Assembly (NCBI GenBank): GCA_002409455.1
Contig: DHNI01000025.1
Coordinates: 71,578 to 79,582, forward strand
Length of the DNA: 8,005 nucleotides
Origin: Firmicutes bacterium UBA5420
GTDB taxonomy: Bacteria; Bacillota; Limnochordia; Darwinibacteriales; Darwinibacteriaceae
Direction: 5' to 3'
How positions within the stretch are numbered: position 1 is the first letter of the stretch; each line of letters starts with the position of its first letter. Of this stretch, positions 1 through 5,588 are shown piece by piece. A program made the translations under genes and the position numbers. The notes beneath the pieces are model-generated. The model saw nothing but the letters and a program-made list of their open reading frames with translations, ran no database searches and had not been told where the DNA came from.

Positions 1-14
1 AACACCCGACGCAT
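1..14 (-). CDS. ruvC: Start of a gene cut by the left edge, probably RuvC (Holliday junction resolvase)
   Basis: Only four codons plus two bases are inside the window, reading M-R-R-V on the minus strand from an ATG at 14-12. A ribosome binding site (GTGGGAG followed by AATT) sits directly upstream, so a real start is likely. The identity is inferred. RuvC proteins usually begin M-R-(V/I)-L-G-I-D-P-G, and in many Firmicutes ruvC follows yebC, as this gene would with a 48-bp gap. RuvC cleaves Holliday junctions together with RuvAB during recombinational repair. Four residues cannot prove this; another gene with a similar start remains possible. Confidence 0.4.
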
Positions 15-35
15 AATTCTCCCACTTGTGGAGAG

Positions 36-50
36 TATGCCCTAGGCATA
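36..50. repeat. Short inverted repeat between yebC and the next gene
   Basis: TATGCC and GGCATA form 6-bp arms around a 3-base centre (TATGCCCTAGGCATA). It lies in the 48-bp gap between the yebC stop and the following start. There is no T-run after it on the minus strand, so it does not look like a terminator. It could be a small mRNA hairpin or a chance palindrome. Confidence 0.3.
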
Positions 51-62
51 AGCGCGTATTCC

Positions 63-791
63 TTACGACTCGACCTCGTAGTTGGAATAGACCTCTTGAA
101 CTTCATCTAACTCTTCGAGGATCTCGATCAGTTTTTCCATGGATTCCACTCTATCCTCGGTGATTGTCACTGTATTTTGGGGTATGAAACTGATTTCTGC
201 TCCAAGAAAGCGTAGGCCCTCGGCCTCTAAGTCCCCCTTCACCGTCAGAAAATCGCCGGGATCTGTGTGGATTTCAATGACATCGCCGTCAGTGACAACA
301 TCTACTGCCCCTGCTTCAAGGGCTAGAAGCATTACTTCGTCCTCATCTACCTCTTCGCCCCGTTCTACCACGAGGAGACCGCGGCGTTCAAACATCCAGG
401 CTACGCAACCACTCTCCCCTAAATTCCCGCCATACTTGGAGAACCTATGGCGGACTTCTCCGGCCGTACGATTGCGATTGTCTGTAAGGGTATCAAGCAT
501 AATAGCTACACCGCCTGGCCCATAACCTTCGTAGAGCACCTCCGAATATGTCGCTCCGTCAAGACCCCCTACAGCCCGTGCAATAGCCCGATCAATATTG
601 TCATTTGGCATGTTTACCGCCCGGGCTTCATCGATGGCTAAGCGTAGCTTAACATTCGCTTCAGGATCCGATCCGCCCTCTTTTGCCGCAACTGTAATTT
701 TGCGCCCAATCTTGGTGAAGATCTGACCTCGCTTCGCATCTTCCTTAGACTTCTTGTGCTTAATATTAGCCCACTTAGAATGTCCTGCCAT
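63..791 (-). CDS. yebC: YebC/PmpR (TACO1) family protein
   Basis: The 242-residue product begins MAGHSKWANIKHKKSKEDAK, the hallmark of the YebC/PmpR/TACO1 family, and its length is typical. The N-terminal region is the helical domain; conserved blocks such as MPNDNIDRAI, YEGYGPGGVA, DTLTDNRNRTA and GNLGESGCVAWMF follow, and the acidic C-terminal end is normal. Members were first described as DNA-binding regulators; more recent work links the family to translation, including relief of ribosome stalling at proline stretches. Which role applies here cannot be told from sequence. The start chosen is the ATG at 791, preceded by AAAGGG at good spacing; an in-frame ATG eight codons upstream has no comparable site and would add a non-family extension. 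The gene lies 55 bp after prsW and 48 bp before the probable ruvC, and is likely co-transcribed with both. Confidence 0.95.
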   Translation of the reverse strand: MAGHSKWANIKHKKSKEDAKRGQIFTKIGRKITVAAKEGGSDPEANVKLRLAIDEARAVNMPNDNIDRAIARAVGGLDGATYSEVLYEGYGPGGVAIMLDTLTDNRNRTAGEVRHRFSKYGGNLGESGCVAWMFERRGLLVVERGEEVDEDEVMLLALEAGAVDVVTDGDVIEIHTDPGDFLTVKGDLEAEGLRFLGAEISFIPQNTVTITEDRVESMEKLIEILEELDEVQEVYSNYEVES

Positions 792-846
792 AGTGTCACG
801 CCCTTTCGCTCCCATTCTAGCACAGGTGTACCCTACTAGACAAGGA

Positions 847-1506
847 TTACCTATCTTGGGAGGATTTGACCGCAGTTTGAATGGCCGTTAGAAGAATGTA
901 TTGCAGGCCGAAAATCAAGAGAACCAATATAATGGGAGATACCAAACGGGTAATGAGTAGAAAGTCGTACAAACCATGGGCGAAGGAGGCCGTAGCTAGC
1001 CCTAAGGCCATGTGAGGTAGGGACTTGGTGGAGAACTGCGCCTTTCCAAGGTAGTAACCTGCTAGCCCTGAAAAAGCAATATGTGCTAAAGTGGCAATGG
1101 TGCCACGCAAGGGTGCCACCATCAAACCAAAGGCAGAAATATATAATATGTTTTCCACGACTGAAAAGCCAATAGCGGTAGCAATAGCATAGATAATTCC
1201 ATCCATAGGCTCGCTAAAGTGCTCTGATCTGGCCACGGCCAGGTATACGGCTACCAACTTAAACAACTCTTCTCCCAAACCCACAACAAAAAAAGAAAGG
1301 CCCAATTGAACCGGGAGCGAATTTGAACTCTGTAGAAGGTCACTAAAGGGGGCTTCCCAGCTTAAAGCAGGGATGACTGCTAACGCCCCAAACAACATGC
1401 AAAGGATAAGCCTACTAAACGGCTCTTTATCCCCCACATCATAACGATTGAAGTACCACAACCAAAAAAGCCCTGGGAGTAGTGAAGCTAAAAGGACTGC
1501 AAGCAC
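847..1506 (-). CDS. prsW: PrsW family intramembrane metalloprotease
   Basis: This 219-residue polytopic membrane protein has the length of B. subtilis PrsW, which performs site-1 cleavage of the anti-sigma factor RsiW in the stress response. The family's membrane motifs are all visible: E79-E80-x-x-K83 (GEELFK), F114-x-x-x-E118-N119 (GFSVVEN), H142 in AHIAFSG, and H177-G-x-Y-D near residue 177-181. These acidic and histidine residues form the proposed active site. Hydrophobic segments fall at about 1-19, 33-50, 66-90, 104-125, 137-153 and 186-210. The start is a GTG preceded by AAAGGGGTGATGCG, a good ribosome site; an overlapping ATG at 1511 is in another frame. It lies 18 bp after the zinc-ribbon gene. 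No RsiW-like anti-sigma gene or ECF sigma factor is in the window, so the substrate is unknown. Confidence 0.9.
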   Translation of the reverse strand: MLAVLLASLLPGLFWLWYFNRYDVGDKEPFSRLILCMLFGALAVIPALSWEAPFSDLLQSSNSLPVQLGLSFFVVGLGEELFKLVAVYLAVARSEHFSEPMDGIIYAIATAIGFSVVENILYISAFGLMVAPLRGTIATLAHIAFSGLAGYYLGKAQFSTKSLPHMALGLATASFAHGLYDFLLITRLVSPIILVLLIFGLQYILLTAIQTAVKSSQDR

Positions 1507-1524
1507 CGCATCACCCCTTTGAGA

Positions 1525-1689
1525 TTACTGTTCTTGATCCTCTTCCCACACAAGCAGTCTCTCGCCGTGAGCCCAATGCACTGCCTGTTCGACTTGGCAT
1601 GCACCGCATCGGTATAGATCCGTAAAGGCATGATTCTCCTCAGACTCTACTCCCACCATAGGCTGATTGCAGAACGGACAACGTACCAT
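1525..1689 (-). CDS. Small zinc-ribbon protein (54 aa)
   Basis: A short gene reads M-V-R-C-P-F-C-N-Q-P-M from an ATG at 1689, with a GGTGGTGA ribosome site seven bases before it, and ends in TAA at 1525. Two cysteine pairs, C4-x-x-C7 and C28-x-x-C31 (CPFC and CGAC), are separated by 20 residues and form a classic zinc ribbon. The C-terminal half is acidic (LLVWEEDQEQ) and contains W39, H38 and H41. I recognise the fold pattern but not a named family. It is the first gene of the minus-strand run, 18 bp before prsW, so the two are probably translated from one message. It may bind nucleic acid or a protein partner; the function is not known. Confidence 0.8.
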   Translation of the reverse strand: MVRCPFCNQPMVGVESEENHAFTDLYRCGACQVEQAVHWAHGERLLVWEEDQEQ

Positions 1690-1810
1690 AAAATCACCAC
1701 CCTGCTATTAGAATGTGCTTCTTTACACCTTTTATGAATACTAGTTGAGGAGGATAAATACTCCAAGTCTAGAACCAGTCAGTTAGATAAACGAAACGAG
1801 GAGGCTATGT

Positions 1811-2206
1811 ATGAAACTAGGTGAACTACTGCGAAGTGGTGACTGGAAGAACGAGAAACATGTTCCAGTTATCGATGTCCCTGATCGTGTTCAGGCAAAC
1901 CAACCCGTGGAGATTGGTGTTAGCATAGGAGCCGACAATCCCCATCCAAATACGGCAGAGCACCATATCCGCTGGATCAAGCTGCTTTTTCAACCCGCTG
2001 AAGGCTTTACCTTCGAGTTGGCCGATATCCAGTTTACAGGCCATGGCGAAGGTCTTAAGGGTGGTCATGAAGGGCCAGTCTACAGCGACCCCTTTGCCAA
2101 AGTTACGGTAAGGCTAAAGGAAAGCGGCACCCTTTATGCCCTCAGTTACTGTAACATCCACGGTCTGTGGGAAAACAGTGAGACAATCACAGTTACAGAG
2201 GACTAA
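1811..2206 (+). CDS. Class II superoxide reductase (neelaredoxin-type)
   Basis: The 131-residue protein is a stand-alone superoxide reductase domain, reducing superoxide to peroxide in the cytoplasm at a mononuclear Fe centre without making oxygen. All iron ligands are visible: H17 (in EKHVP), H45 and H51 (in HPNTAEHHI), C114 and H117 (in CNIHGLWE). E15 and K16, the residues of the flexible active-site loop, are also present. There is no N-terminal desulforedoxin domain, which places it in class II; length fits that class. The ATG at 1811 follows GAGGAGG with an eight-base gap; an ATG at 1807 is out of frame. The gene stands alone, divergent from the zinc-ribbon/prsW run and convergent with wrbA. 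No rubredoxin gene, the usual electron donor, is in the window. Confidence 0.95.
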   Translation: MKLGELLRSGDWKNEKHVPVIDVPDRVQANQPVEIGVSIGADNPHPNTAEHHIRWIKLLFQPAEGFTFELADIQFTGHGEGLKGGHEGPVYSDPFAKVTVRLKESGTLYALSYCNIHGLWENSETITVTED

Positions 2207-2207
2207 A

Positions 2208-2251
2208 AAAAAGGCTAAGGGCCAGGGAACCCCCTGAACCTTGGCCTTTTT
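2208..2251. terminator. Bidirectional Rho-independent terminator between superoxide reductase and wrbA
   Basis: The arms AAAAAGGCTAAGG (2208-2220) and CCTTGGCCTTTTT (2239-2251) pair along their full length with one G-U/T-G wobble. The loop contains a second small stem (CAGGG with CCCTG). An A-run on the left and a T-run on the right make it work in both directions. It begins two bases after the superoxide reductase stop and ends 21 bp before the wrbA stop, so it can end both convergent transcripts. Confidence 0.9.
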
Positions 2252-2271
2252 CTCTGCAAACCTTGCATTTG

Positions 2272-2880
2272 CTATTTATTGCCGTCTTTAACCCATCCAG
2301 CCACGGTTACTGTCCGTTTGGCTTGATATTTCACAGCCTCCTTAACATCTTCCACCATGTTACCCTCTTGATCTACGCTGACACTCGTTCCGTAAGGGTT
2401 TCCTCCAGAGGCAAAAATCGAAGGATCCGTATACCCAGGGGCTGCCACGATGGCACCCCAATGATACATATTGGTGTACAGTGACAATATGGTGATTTCT
2501 TGCCCACCGTGCGAATTTTGTGCCGAAGTCATGGCGCTGACCACCTTATTGGCAAGCTTCCCCTCGAACCAGAGTCCGCCAGTTGTATCTAGAAACTGGC
2601 GCATTTGAGCAGCCATATTGCCAAACCGGGTAGGTACGCTGAAGATGTATGCATCAGCCCATTCCAGATCTGCTGGAGTCACTTCTGGAACAGCCTTGGT
2701 AGCTTCAGCATGGGTCTTCCAGGCGGGGTTAGAGTCTATGGCGCTTTGGGGCGCTAACTCAGGAACTTTGAGCACCCGTACCTCGGCACCTAATTCTTCC
2801 GCACCTTCCTGAGCCCATTTTGCCAACTGATAATTGGTTCCTGTTGAACTATAGTAAATTACTGCTAGTTTAACTGACAT
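2272..2880 (-). CDS. wrbA: WrbA-type NAD(P)H:quinone oxidoreductase (flavodoxin fold)
   Basis: This is a 202-residue FMN protein of the WrbA family, which carries out two-electron reduction of quinones and so limits redox cycling. Visible signatures are the FMN phosphate loop S11-S-T-G-T-N-Y-Q18 after the first beta strand (KLAVIYYSS), the PTRFGNM motif at residues 83-89, and H124-G-G-Q-E in the segment that in WrbA contacts FMN and the substrate. Length matches the family (about 200). The start chosen is the ATG at 2880, eight bases after AGGAG; an ATG two codons upstream (2886) is only two bases from that site, and a longer in-frame extension to 2955 has no ribosome site and would run to the murG stop. 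The gene lies 75 bp after murG but has its own candidate promoter, and shares a terminator with the superoxide reductase gene, which fits a role in oxidative stress. Confidence 0.93.
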   Translation of the reverse strand: MSVKLAVIYYSSTGTNYQLAKWAQEGAEELGAEVRVLKVPELAPQSAIDSNPAWKTHAEATKAVPEVTPADLEWADAYIFSVPTRFGNMAAQMRQFLDTTGGLWFEGKLANKVVSAMTSAQNSHGGQEITILSLYTNMYHWGAIVAAPGYTDPSIFASGGNPYGTSVSVDQEGNMVEDVKEAVKYQAKRTVTVAGWVKDGNK

Positions 2881-2925
2881 TTTCATCACTCCTATCGTGG
2901 TGTTTTTAATTACTGATTCACTTAC

Positions 2926-2955
2926 TATATAACCATATTTTGCTTCTGTTGGCAA
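2926..2955 (-). promoter_or_regulatory. Candidate promoter of wrbA
   Basis: On the minus strand, TTGCCA (2955-2950, five of six matches to TTGACA) and TATATA (2931-2926, four of six to TATAAT) are separated by 18 bp. The -35 element begins immediately after the murG stop codon. Downstream of the -10, AGTAA occurs twice 12 bp apart (2926-2922 and 2914-2910), a possible operator. The reading is from consensus matching only. Confidence 0.45.
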
Positions 2956-4017
2956 CTACTTTCTTCGTGCTGCATCCTCAATGATCTGCAGAATATTCTT
3001 GGCGCCATCCTTCACTTCGGATTCCTTCATCGTCTTGATAAACTGTTCTTTGTGTTCCTCAAGTTGCAGCAAATTATCCTGCAAAGACTGTAGACTCAGT
3101 TCCTCCTCTGGGATCACTACGCTAAACCCCTGCTTTGCAAAGGATTCAGCATTCAAGATTTGATCACCGCGACTAGCTTGCCTCGAAAGGGGCACCAAGA
3201 TGTGTGGTTTCGCCAGAGCCAAAAGCTCAAAAATGGAATTCGCACCGGCTCTAGATAAGACAAAGTCCGCGGCAGCAAAGAGATCAGGTAACTCGTCCTT
3301 GGCGTATTCCAGTTGGCAATAACGCGGATGTTTTATGGCAGTATCAACATTTCCCTTTCCGCACAGATGGATAATCTGATAGCGCCTAGTGAGTACCACA
3401 AGGTTCTCTCGAATGGTCTGGTTCAGTATAGCCGCGCCTAAGCTCCCACCCATCACAAGCAAGGTAGGGTAGCCTTCAGCAAATTTGCAGAAACGAAGCC
3501 CCTCACTTCTTGAGCCCTGGATGAGTTCTGAGCGAATAGGCGTTCCTGTCACCATCCCTTTACCTTTGATATACTGCAACGAATCGGGAAATGTTAAACA
3601 CAGTTCCCTAGCGAAGGGCAGGCTGAGCTTGTTGGCGAGCCCTGGCGTCAAATCGGATTCGTGCAAGACAACGGGAATACGCAATAACCAGGCTGCAACG
3701 GTAACGGGTACCGAAACAAAACCGCCTTTGCTAAAAACAACGCTAGGTCGTAGCTTCCTCAAGACGCGATGAGCCTCCAAGACCCCTTTCAGCACGCGAA
3801 AAGGATCACTAAGATTCTTGAGATCAAAATATCGTCTTAGTTTTCCAGCGCTAATGGGATAATACGGCACATGGCCTTCCATGAGCTCTTTCTCAATTCC
3901 ATCCACAGTTCCAATATAGTGAATCTCCCAGCCTCTATCTTTCAAATGAGGTATTAGGGCAAAATGAGGTGTAACGTGGCCAGCGGAGCCGCCACCGGTC
4001 AAAACGATTTTCTTCAT
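2956..4017 (-). CDS. murG: MurG-type UDP-GlcNAc:lipid I N-acetylglucosaminyltransferase
   Basis: The 353-residue protein is a GT-B glycosyltransferase of the MurG family, which adds GlcNAc to lipid I to make lipid II at the inner face of the membrane. The N-terminal Rossmann domain starts with the G-rich loop G8-G-G-S-A-G-H14-V-T-P, followed by SKGGFVSVP (96-104) and HESDLTPGLANK (119-130). The C-terminal domain has MGGSLGA (189-195), SRAGANSIFE (255-264, with the donor-binding Glu) and RGDQILNAE (283-291). These loop spellings (GSAGHVTPH, HESDLTPG) differ from the textbook GTGGHIYPA and HEQN forms and resemble the second MurG type that I recall from the Bacillus cereus group and clostridia, so a main-copy murG may exist elsewhere. 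The ATG at 4017 follows AGGAGG by six bases; a 31-residue upstream extension is not family sequence. It diverges from lgt. Confidence 0.9.
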   Translation of the reverse strand: MKKIVLTGGGSAGHVTPHFALIPHLKDRGWEIHYIGTVDGIEKELMEGHVPYYPISAGKLRRYFDLKNLSDPFRVLKGVLEAHRVLRKLRPSVVFSKGGFVSVPVTVAAWLLRIPVVLHESDLTPGLANKLSLPFARELCLTFPDSLQYIKGKGMVTGTPIRSELIQGSRSEGLRFCKFAEGYPTLLVMGGSLGAAILNQTIRENLVVLTRRYQIIHLCGKGNVDTAIKHPRYCQLEYAKDELPDLFAAADFVLSRAGANSIFELLALAKPHILVPLSRQASRGDQILNAESFAKQGFSVVIPEEELSLQSLQDNLLQLEEHKEQFIKTMKESEVKDGAKNILQIIEDAARRK

Positions 4018-4094
4018 CAAAAGCCTCCTGTTCTGGGCAGGTATTTCATGAGAAAGGTGGAAATAGCTTCTATGAAAACTTGCGAGGTGATTGT
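4018..4094. promoter_or_regulatory. Divergent murG/lgt intergenic region
   Basis: The 77 bp between the two start codons must hold the start signals for both genes unless they are transcribed from further away. The two ribosome sites are clear at either end (AGGAGG for murG, GAGGTGA for lgt). A 6-bp inverted pair, TTTCAT (4044-4049) and ATGAAA (4072-4077), lies between them. I cannot assign convincing -35/-10 boxes on either strand. Confidence 0.4.
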
Positions 4095-4829
4095 ATGCAT
4101 CCAATAGCATTTAGCATTGGCTCTATAGAAATCTACTGGTACGGGATCTTAATGGCTTGCACCTTTGTGTCAGCCTACTTTATTGCTCGCTATTTTGCAC
4201 GCCTGCACGGAGTGAATGCTGAACTGATTGAGAACCTCTTTTTCGTCTCAGCTGTTTCTGGTCTCATCGGCAGTCGCCTTGGAGCAGTTATACCTTATTG
4301 GCGCTATTTCCTGCAAAATCCGCTAGAAATCTTCTCCCGTGCAGGGATGGCATCCCATGGAGCCATCATCACGATCATGATAGTGGGATACTTCTACGTA
4401 CGCAAACATGATCTCAAGTACTGGCAAGTGGCTGACTTCGCTGCACCGATTCTACCAGTGGGACATATCTTCATTCGCTTAGGAAACTTTCTCAGCGGTG
4501 AACTATATGGTCCTCCTACCGATCTTCCCTGGGCTATGGAATTTCCCGATAGTTTGGTACCGGTTCATCCCTCCCAGCTCTACGAGGTCTTGGCATCAAT
4601 CATCATTCTGCCCTTTGCCTGGAAATGGGCCAAGAACCCCCGTTACCCTGGTTATGCTTTATTACGTACACTTTTTGTTCACTCCGCTGTGCGGTTTTTC
4701 CTTGACTTCATTCGACAGCATAGTGAGCTCTATGGTCCCTTCGTATTAAGCCAAATCATTGCTTTAGCTATCTGTGCTGTAACCTTGCCTGCAATTTTAA
4801 TCCTCGATCGACGCCATAAGCTGCAATAA
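4095..4829 (+). CDS. lgt: Prolipoprotein diacylglyceryl transferase (Lgt)
   Basis: This 244-residue polytopic membrane enzyme transfers diacylglycerol from phosphatidylglycerol to the lipobox cysteine of prolipoproteins. Visible family marks are W15-Y16-G17 in the first membrane segment, R61 in GSRLG, H88 in ASHG, the signature R128-L-G-N131-F-L-S-G-E136-L-Y-G139, HPSQLYE (158-164) and V-R200-F-F-L-D-F-I-R-Q. These correspond to the catalytic and lipid-binding residues of E. coli Lgt (R143, N146, G154, R239). The ATG at 4095 has GAGGTGA seven bases upstream; an in-frame TTG at 4080 is less likely. At 244 residues it is somewhat shorter than E. coli (291) and B. subtilis (269) Lgt, and the usual HGGLIGG loop reads SHGAIITI, a variant I associate with Bacteroidetes-like Lgt. 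Its last 33 bp overlap, tail to tail, the LeuRS-like gene on the other strand. Confidence 0.93.
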   Translation: MHPIAFSIGSIEIYWYGILMACTFVSAYFIARYFARLHGVNAELIENLFFVSAVSGLIGSRLGAVIPYWRYFLQNPLEIFSRAGMASHGAIITIMIVGYFYVRKHDLKYWQVADFAAPILPVGHIFIRLGNFLSGELYGPPTDLPWAMEFPDSLVPVHPSQLYEVLASIIILPFAWKWAKNPRYPGYALLRTLFVHSAVRFFLDFIRQHSELYGPFVLSQIIALAICAVTLPAILILDRRHKLQ

Positions 4830-5588
4830 TTCGGCGCTCAAAAATGGGGTGAATGGTTGTAGCAGTGTGGCCATCACCCTGGCTTCTACTCTTGTAAGCA
4901 TGGATTTGTTTTTTATGTACCCCATGATGGCCGCCAGTGCCGTGTGGGGTTTTCTTTGCAAGATGCGCTCTTGCACCTTGAGCCGTAAATCTCCCAGATG
5001 CTCTGGCTCAGCAAAACCACCATTTGGTTCGCCTAAAGACCCATGTCCGAGTTGCCACAGTTTTGTTACAAAACGATAGGCTCCGGCAAGTCCATGCCAC
5101 TGAAAGACATAATCCCTGGCAAGGGGCCCTATGTACAAAAAGTAGATGCGCAAAGCGTCTACACCAAAGTCAGGCAAGAGGTCACGCATCGATTCGGTTC
5201 GTAACAGGCGCCCACAGTACAACGTATCTCTCGCCCGCAGCTCACCCATAGCCCGGACATAATCCCGCGGCAGAACCGCCAGCTCATAACCAGCATCACT
5301 GGCTCTGGCCTGGCTGAAAAGGCCAAGCGTGTTGATCTCCTTAAACCAGCGCTCCTGGCCACCGCATACAGATATGGGAACCTTTTTTCCGAAATAGACC
5401 GAGGCGAAGAAATCCGTTAAGACCAAAAGCCTAGCGTTCTCCATGCCAAGCTCTCCACTATCGCCTGGAACGAGCACTGTACAAACCTGTGCGTCTTCTT
5501 GGCTGAAATATTGTTCCTCTTGCCAGATTCTCCTCCACTTGCGTTCGATCACTGCATGATTGTAACGTAACATAAGCTCTTCACTCAC
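4797..5588 (-). CDS. Reduced leucyl-tRNA-synthetase-like protein lacking catalytic motifs
   Basis: This 263-codon intact frame resembles a LeuRS with most of it removed. Residues 9-28 (YNHAVIERKWRRIWQEEQYF) match the LeuRS N-terminal helix. Residues 45-82 align without gaps to the first Rossmann half, but the HIGH tetrad reads G48-M-E-N51. Residues 106-124 (LPRDYVRAMGE...LY) keep the spacing of LeuRS LPVDMYIGGAE...LY, with the GGxEH loop changed. KMSKS is missing. Residues 136-180 (LLPDFGVDALRIYFLYIGP, then GAYRFVTKLWQL) match the post-KMSKS helices, and 212-258 (HTALAAIMGYIKN, LLQPFTPFLSAELL) the anticodon-binding domain. The CP1 editing domain and C-terminal domain are gone. It cannot plausibly aminoacylate. 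The GTG start overlaps the yunB stop (GTGA, 5585-5588), implying translational coupling; an ATG at 5573 is the alternative and would begin MLRYNH as LeuRS proteins often do. Its function is unknown. Confidence 0.8.
   Translation of the reverse strand: MSEELMLRYNHAVIERKWRRIWQEEQYFSQEDAQVCTVLVPGDSGELGMENARLLVLTDFFASVYFGKKVPISVCGGQERWFKEINTLGLFSQARASDAGYELAVLPRDYVRAMGELRARDTLYCGRLLRTESMRDLLPDFGVDALRIYFLYIGPLARDYVFQWHGLAGAYRFVTKLWQLGHGSLGEPNGGFAEPEHLGDLRLKVQERILQRKPHTALAAIMGYIKNKSMLTRVEARVMATLLQPFTPFLSAELLQLMASIED

Noticed and set aside
792..815. Eight-residue N-terminal extension of YebC from an upstream ATG
   Set aside because: It has no ribosome site, and the family starts at MAGHSKW, where AAAGGG precedes the ATG at 791.
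1690..1810. Promoters, a PerR/Fur-like box or an SOS box between the zinc-ribbon gene and superoxide reductase
   Set aside because: Only weak partial -35/-10 matches and a 4-bp pair (GGAG at 1749-1752, CTCC at 1761-1764) are present; no recognisable operator consensus.
2881..2955. 25-residue N-terminal extension of WrbA
   Set aside because: The first beta strand of the flavodoxin fold begins right after the ATG at 2880, and the extension overlaps the likely promoter and ribosome site.
3485..3772. Plus-strand open frame within murG
   Set aside because: It is a shadow frame fully inside a well-supported gene, with no family signal or ribosome site. The same holds for the other antisense frames within yebC, wrbA, the LeuRS-like gene and yunB.
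4044..4077. TTTCAT/ATGAAA inverted pair as a defined operator for murG and lgt
   Set aside because: Arms of six A/T-rich bases with a 22-bp spacer are easily expected by chance.
4018..4110. 31-residue N-terminal extension of MurG
   Set aside because: The extension is not family sequence and contains the AGGAGG site that serves the ATG at 4017.
4797..5588. Reading the LeuRS-like gene as a simple pseudogene
   Set aside because: There is no internal stop or frameshift over 263 codons and the start is tightly coupled to yunB. Decay cannot be excluded without homologues, but an intact gene is the better reading.
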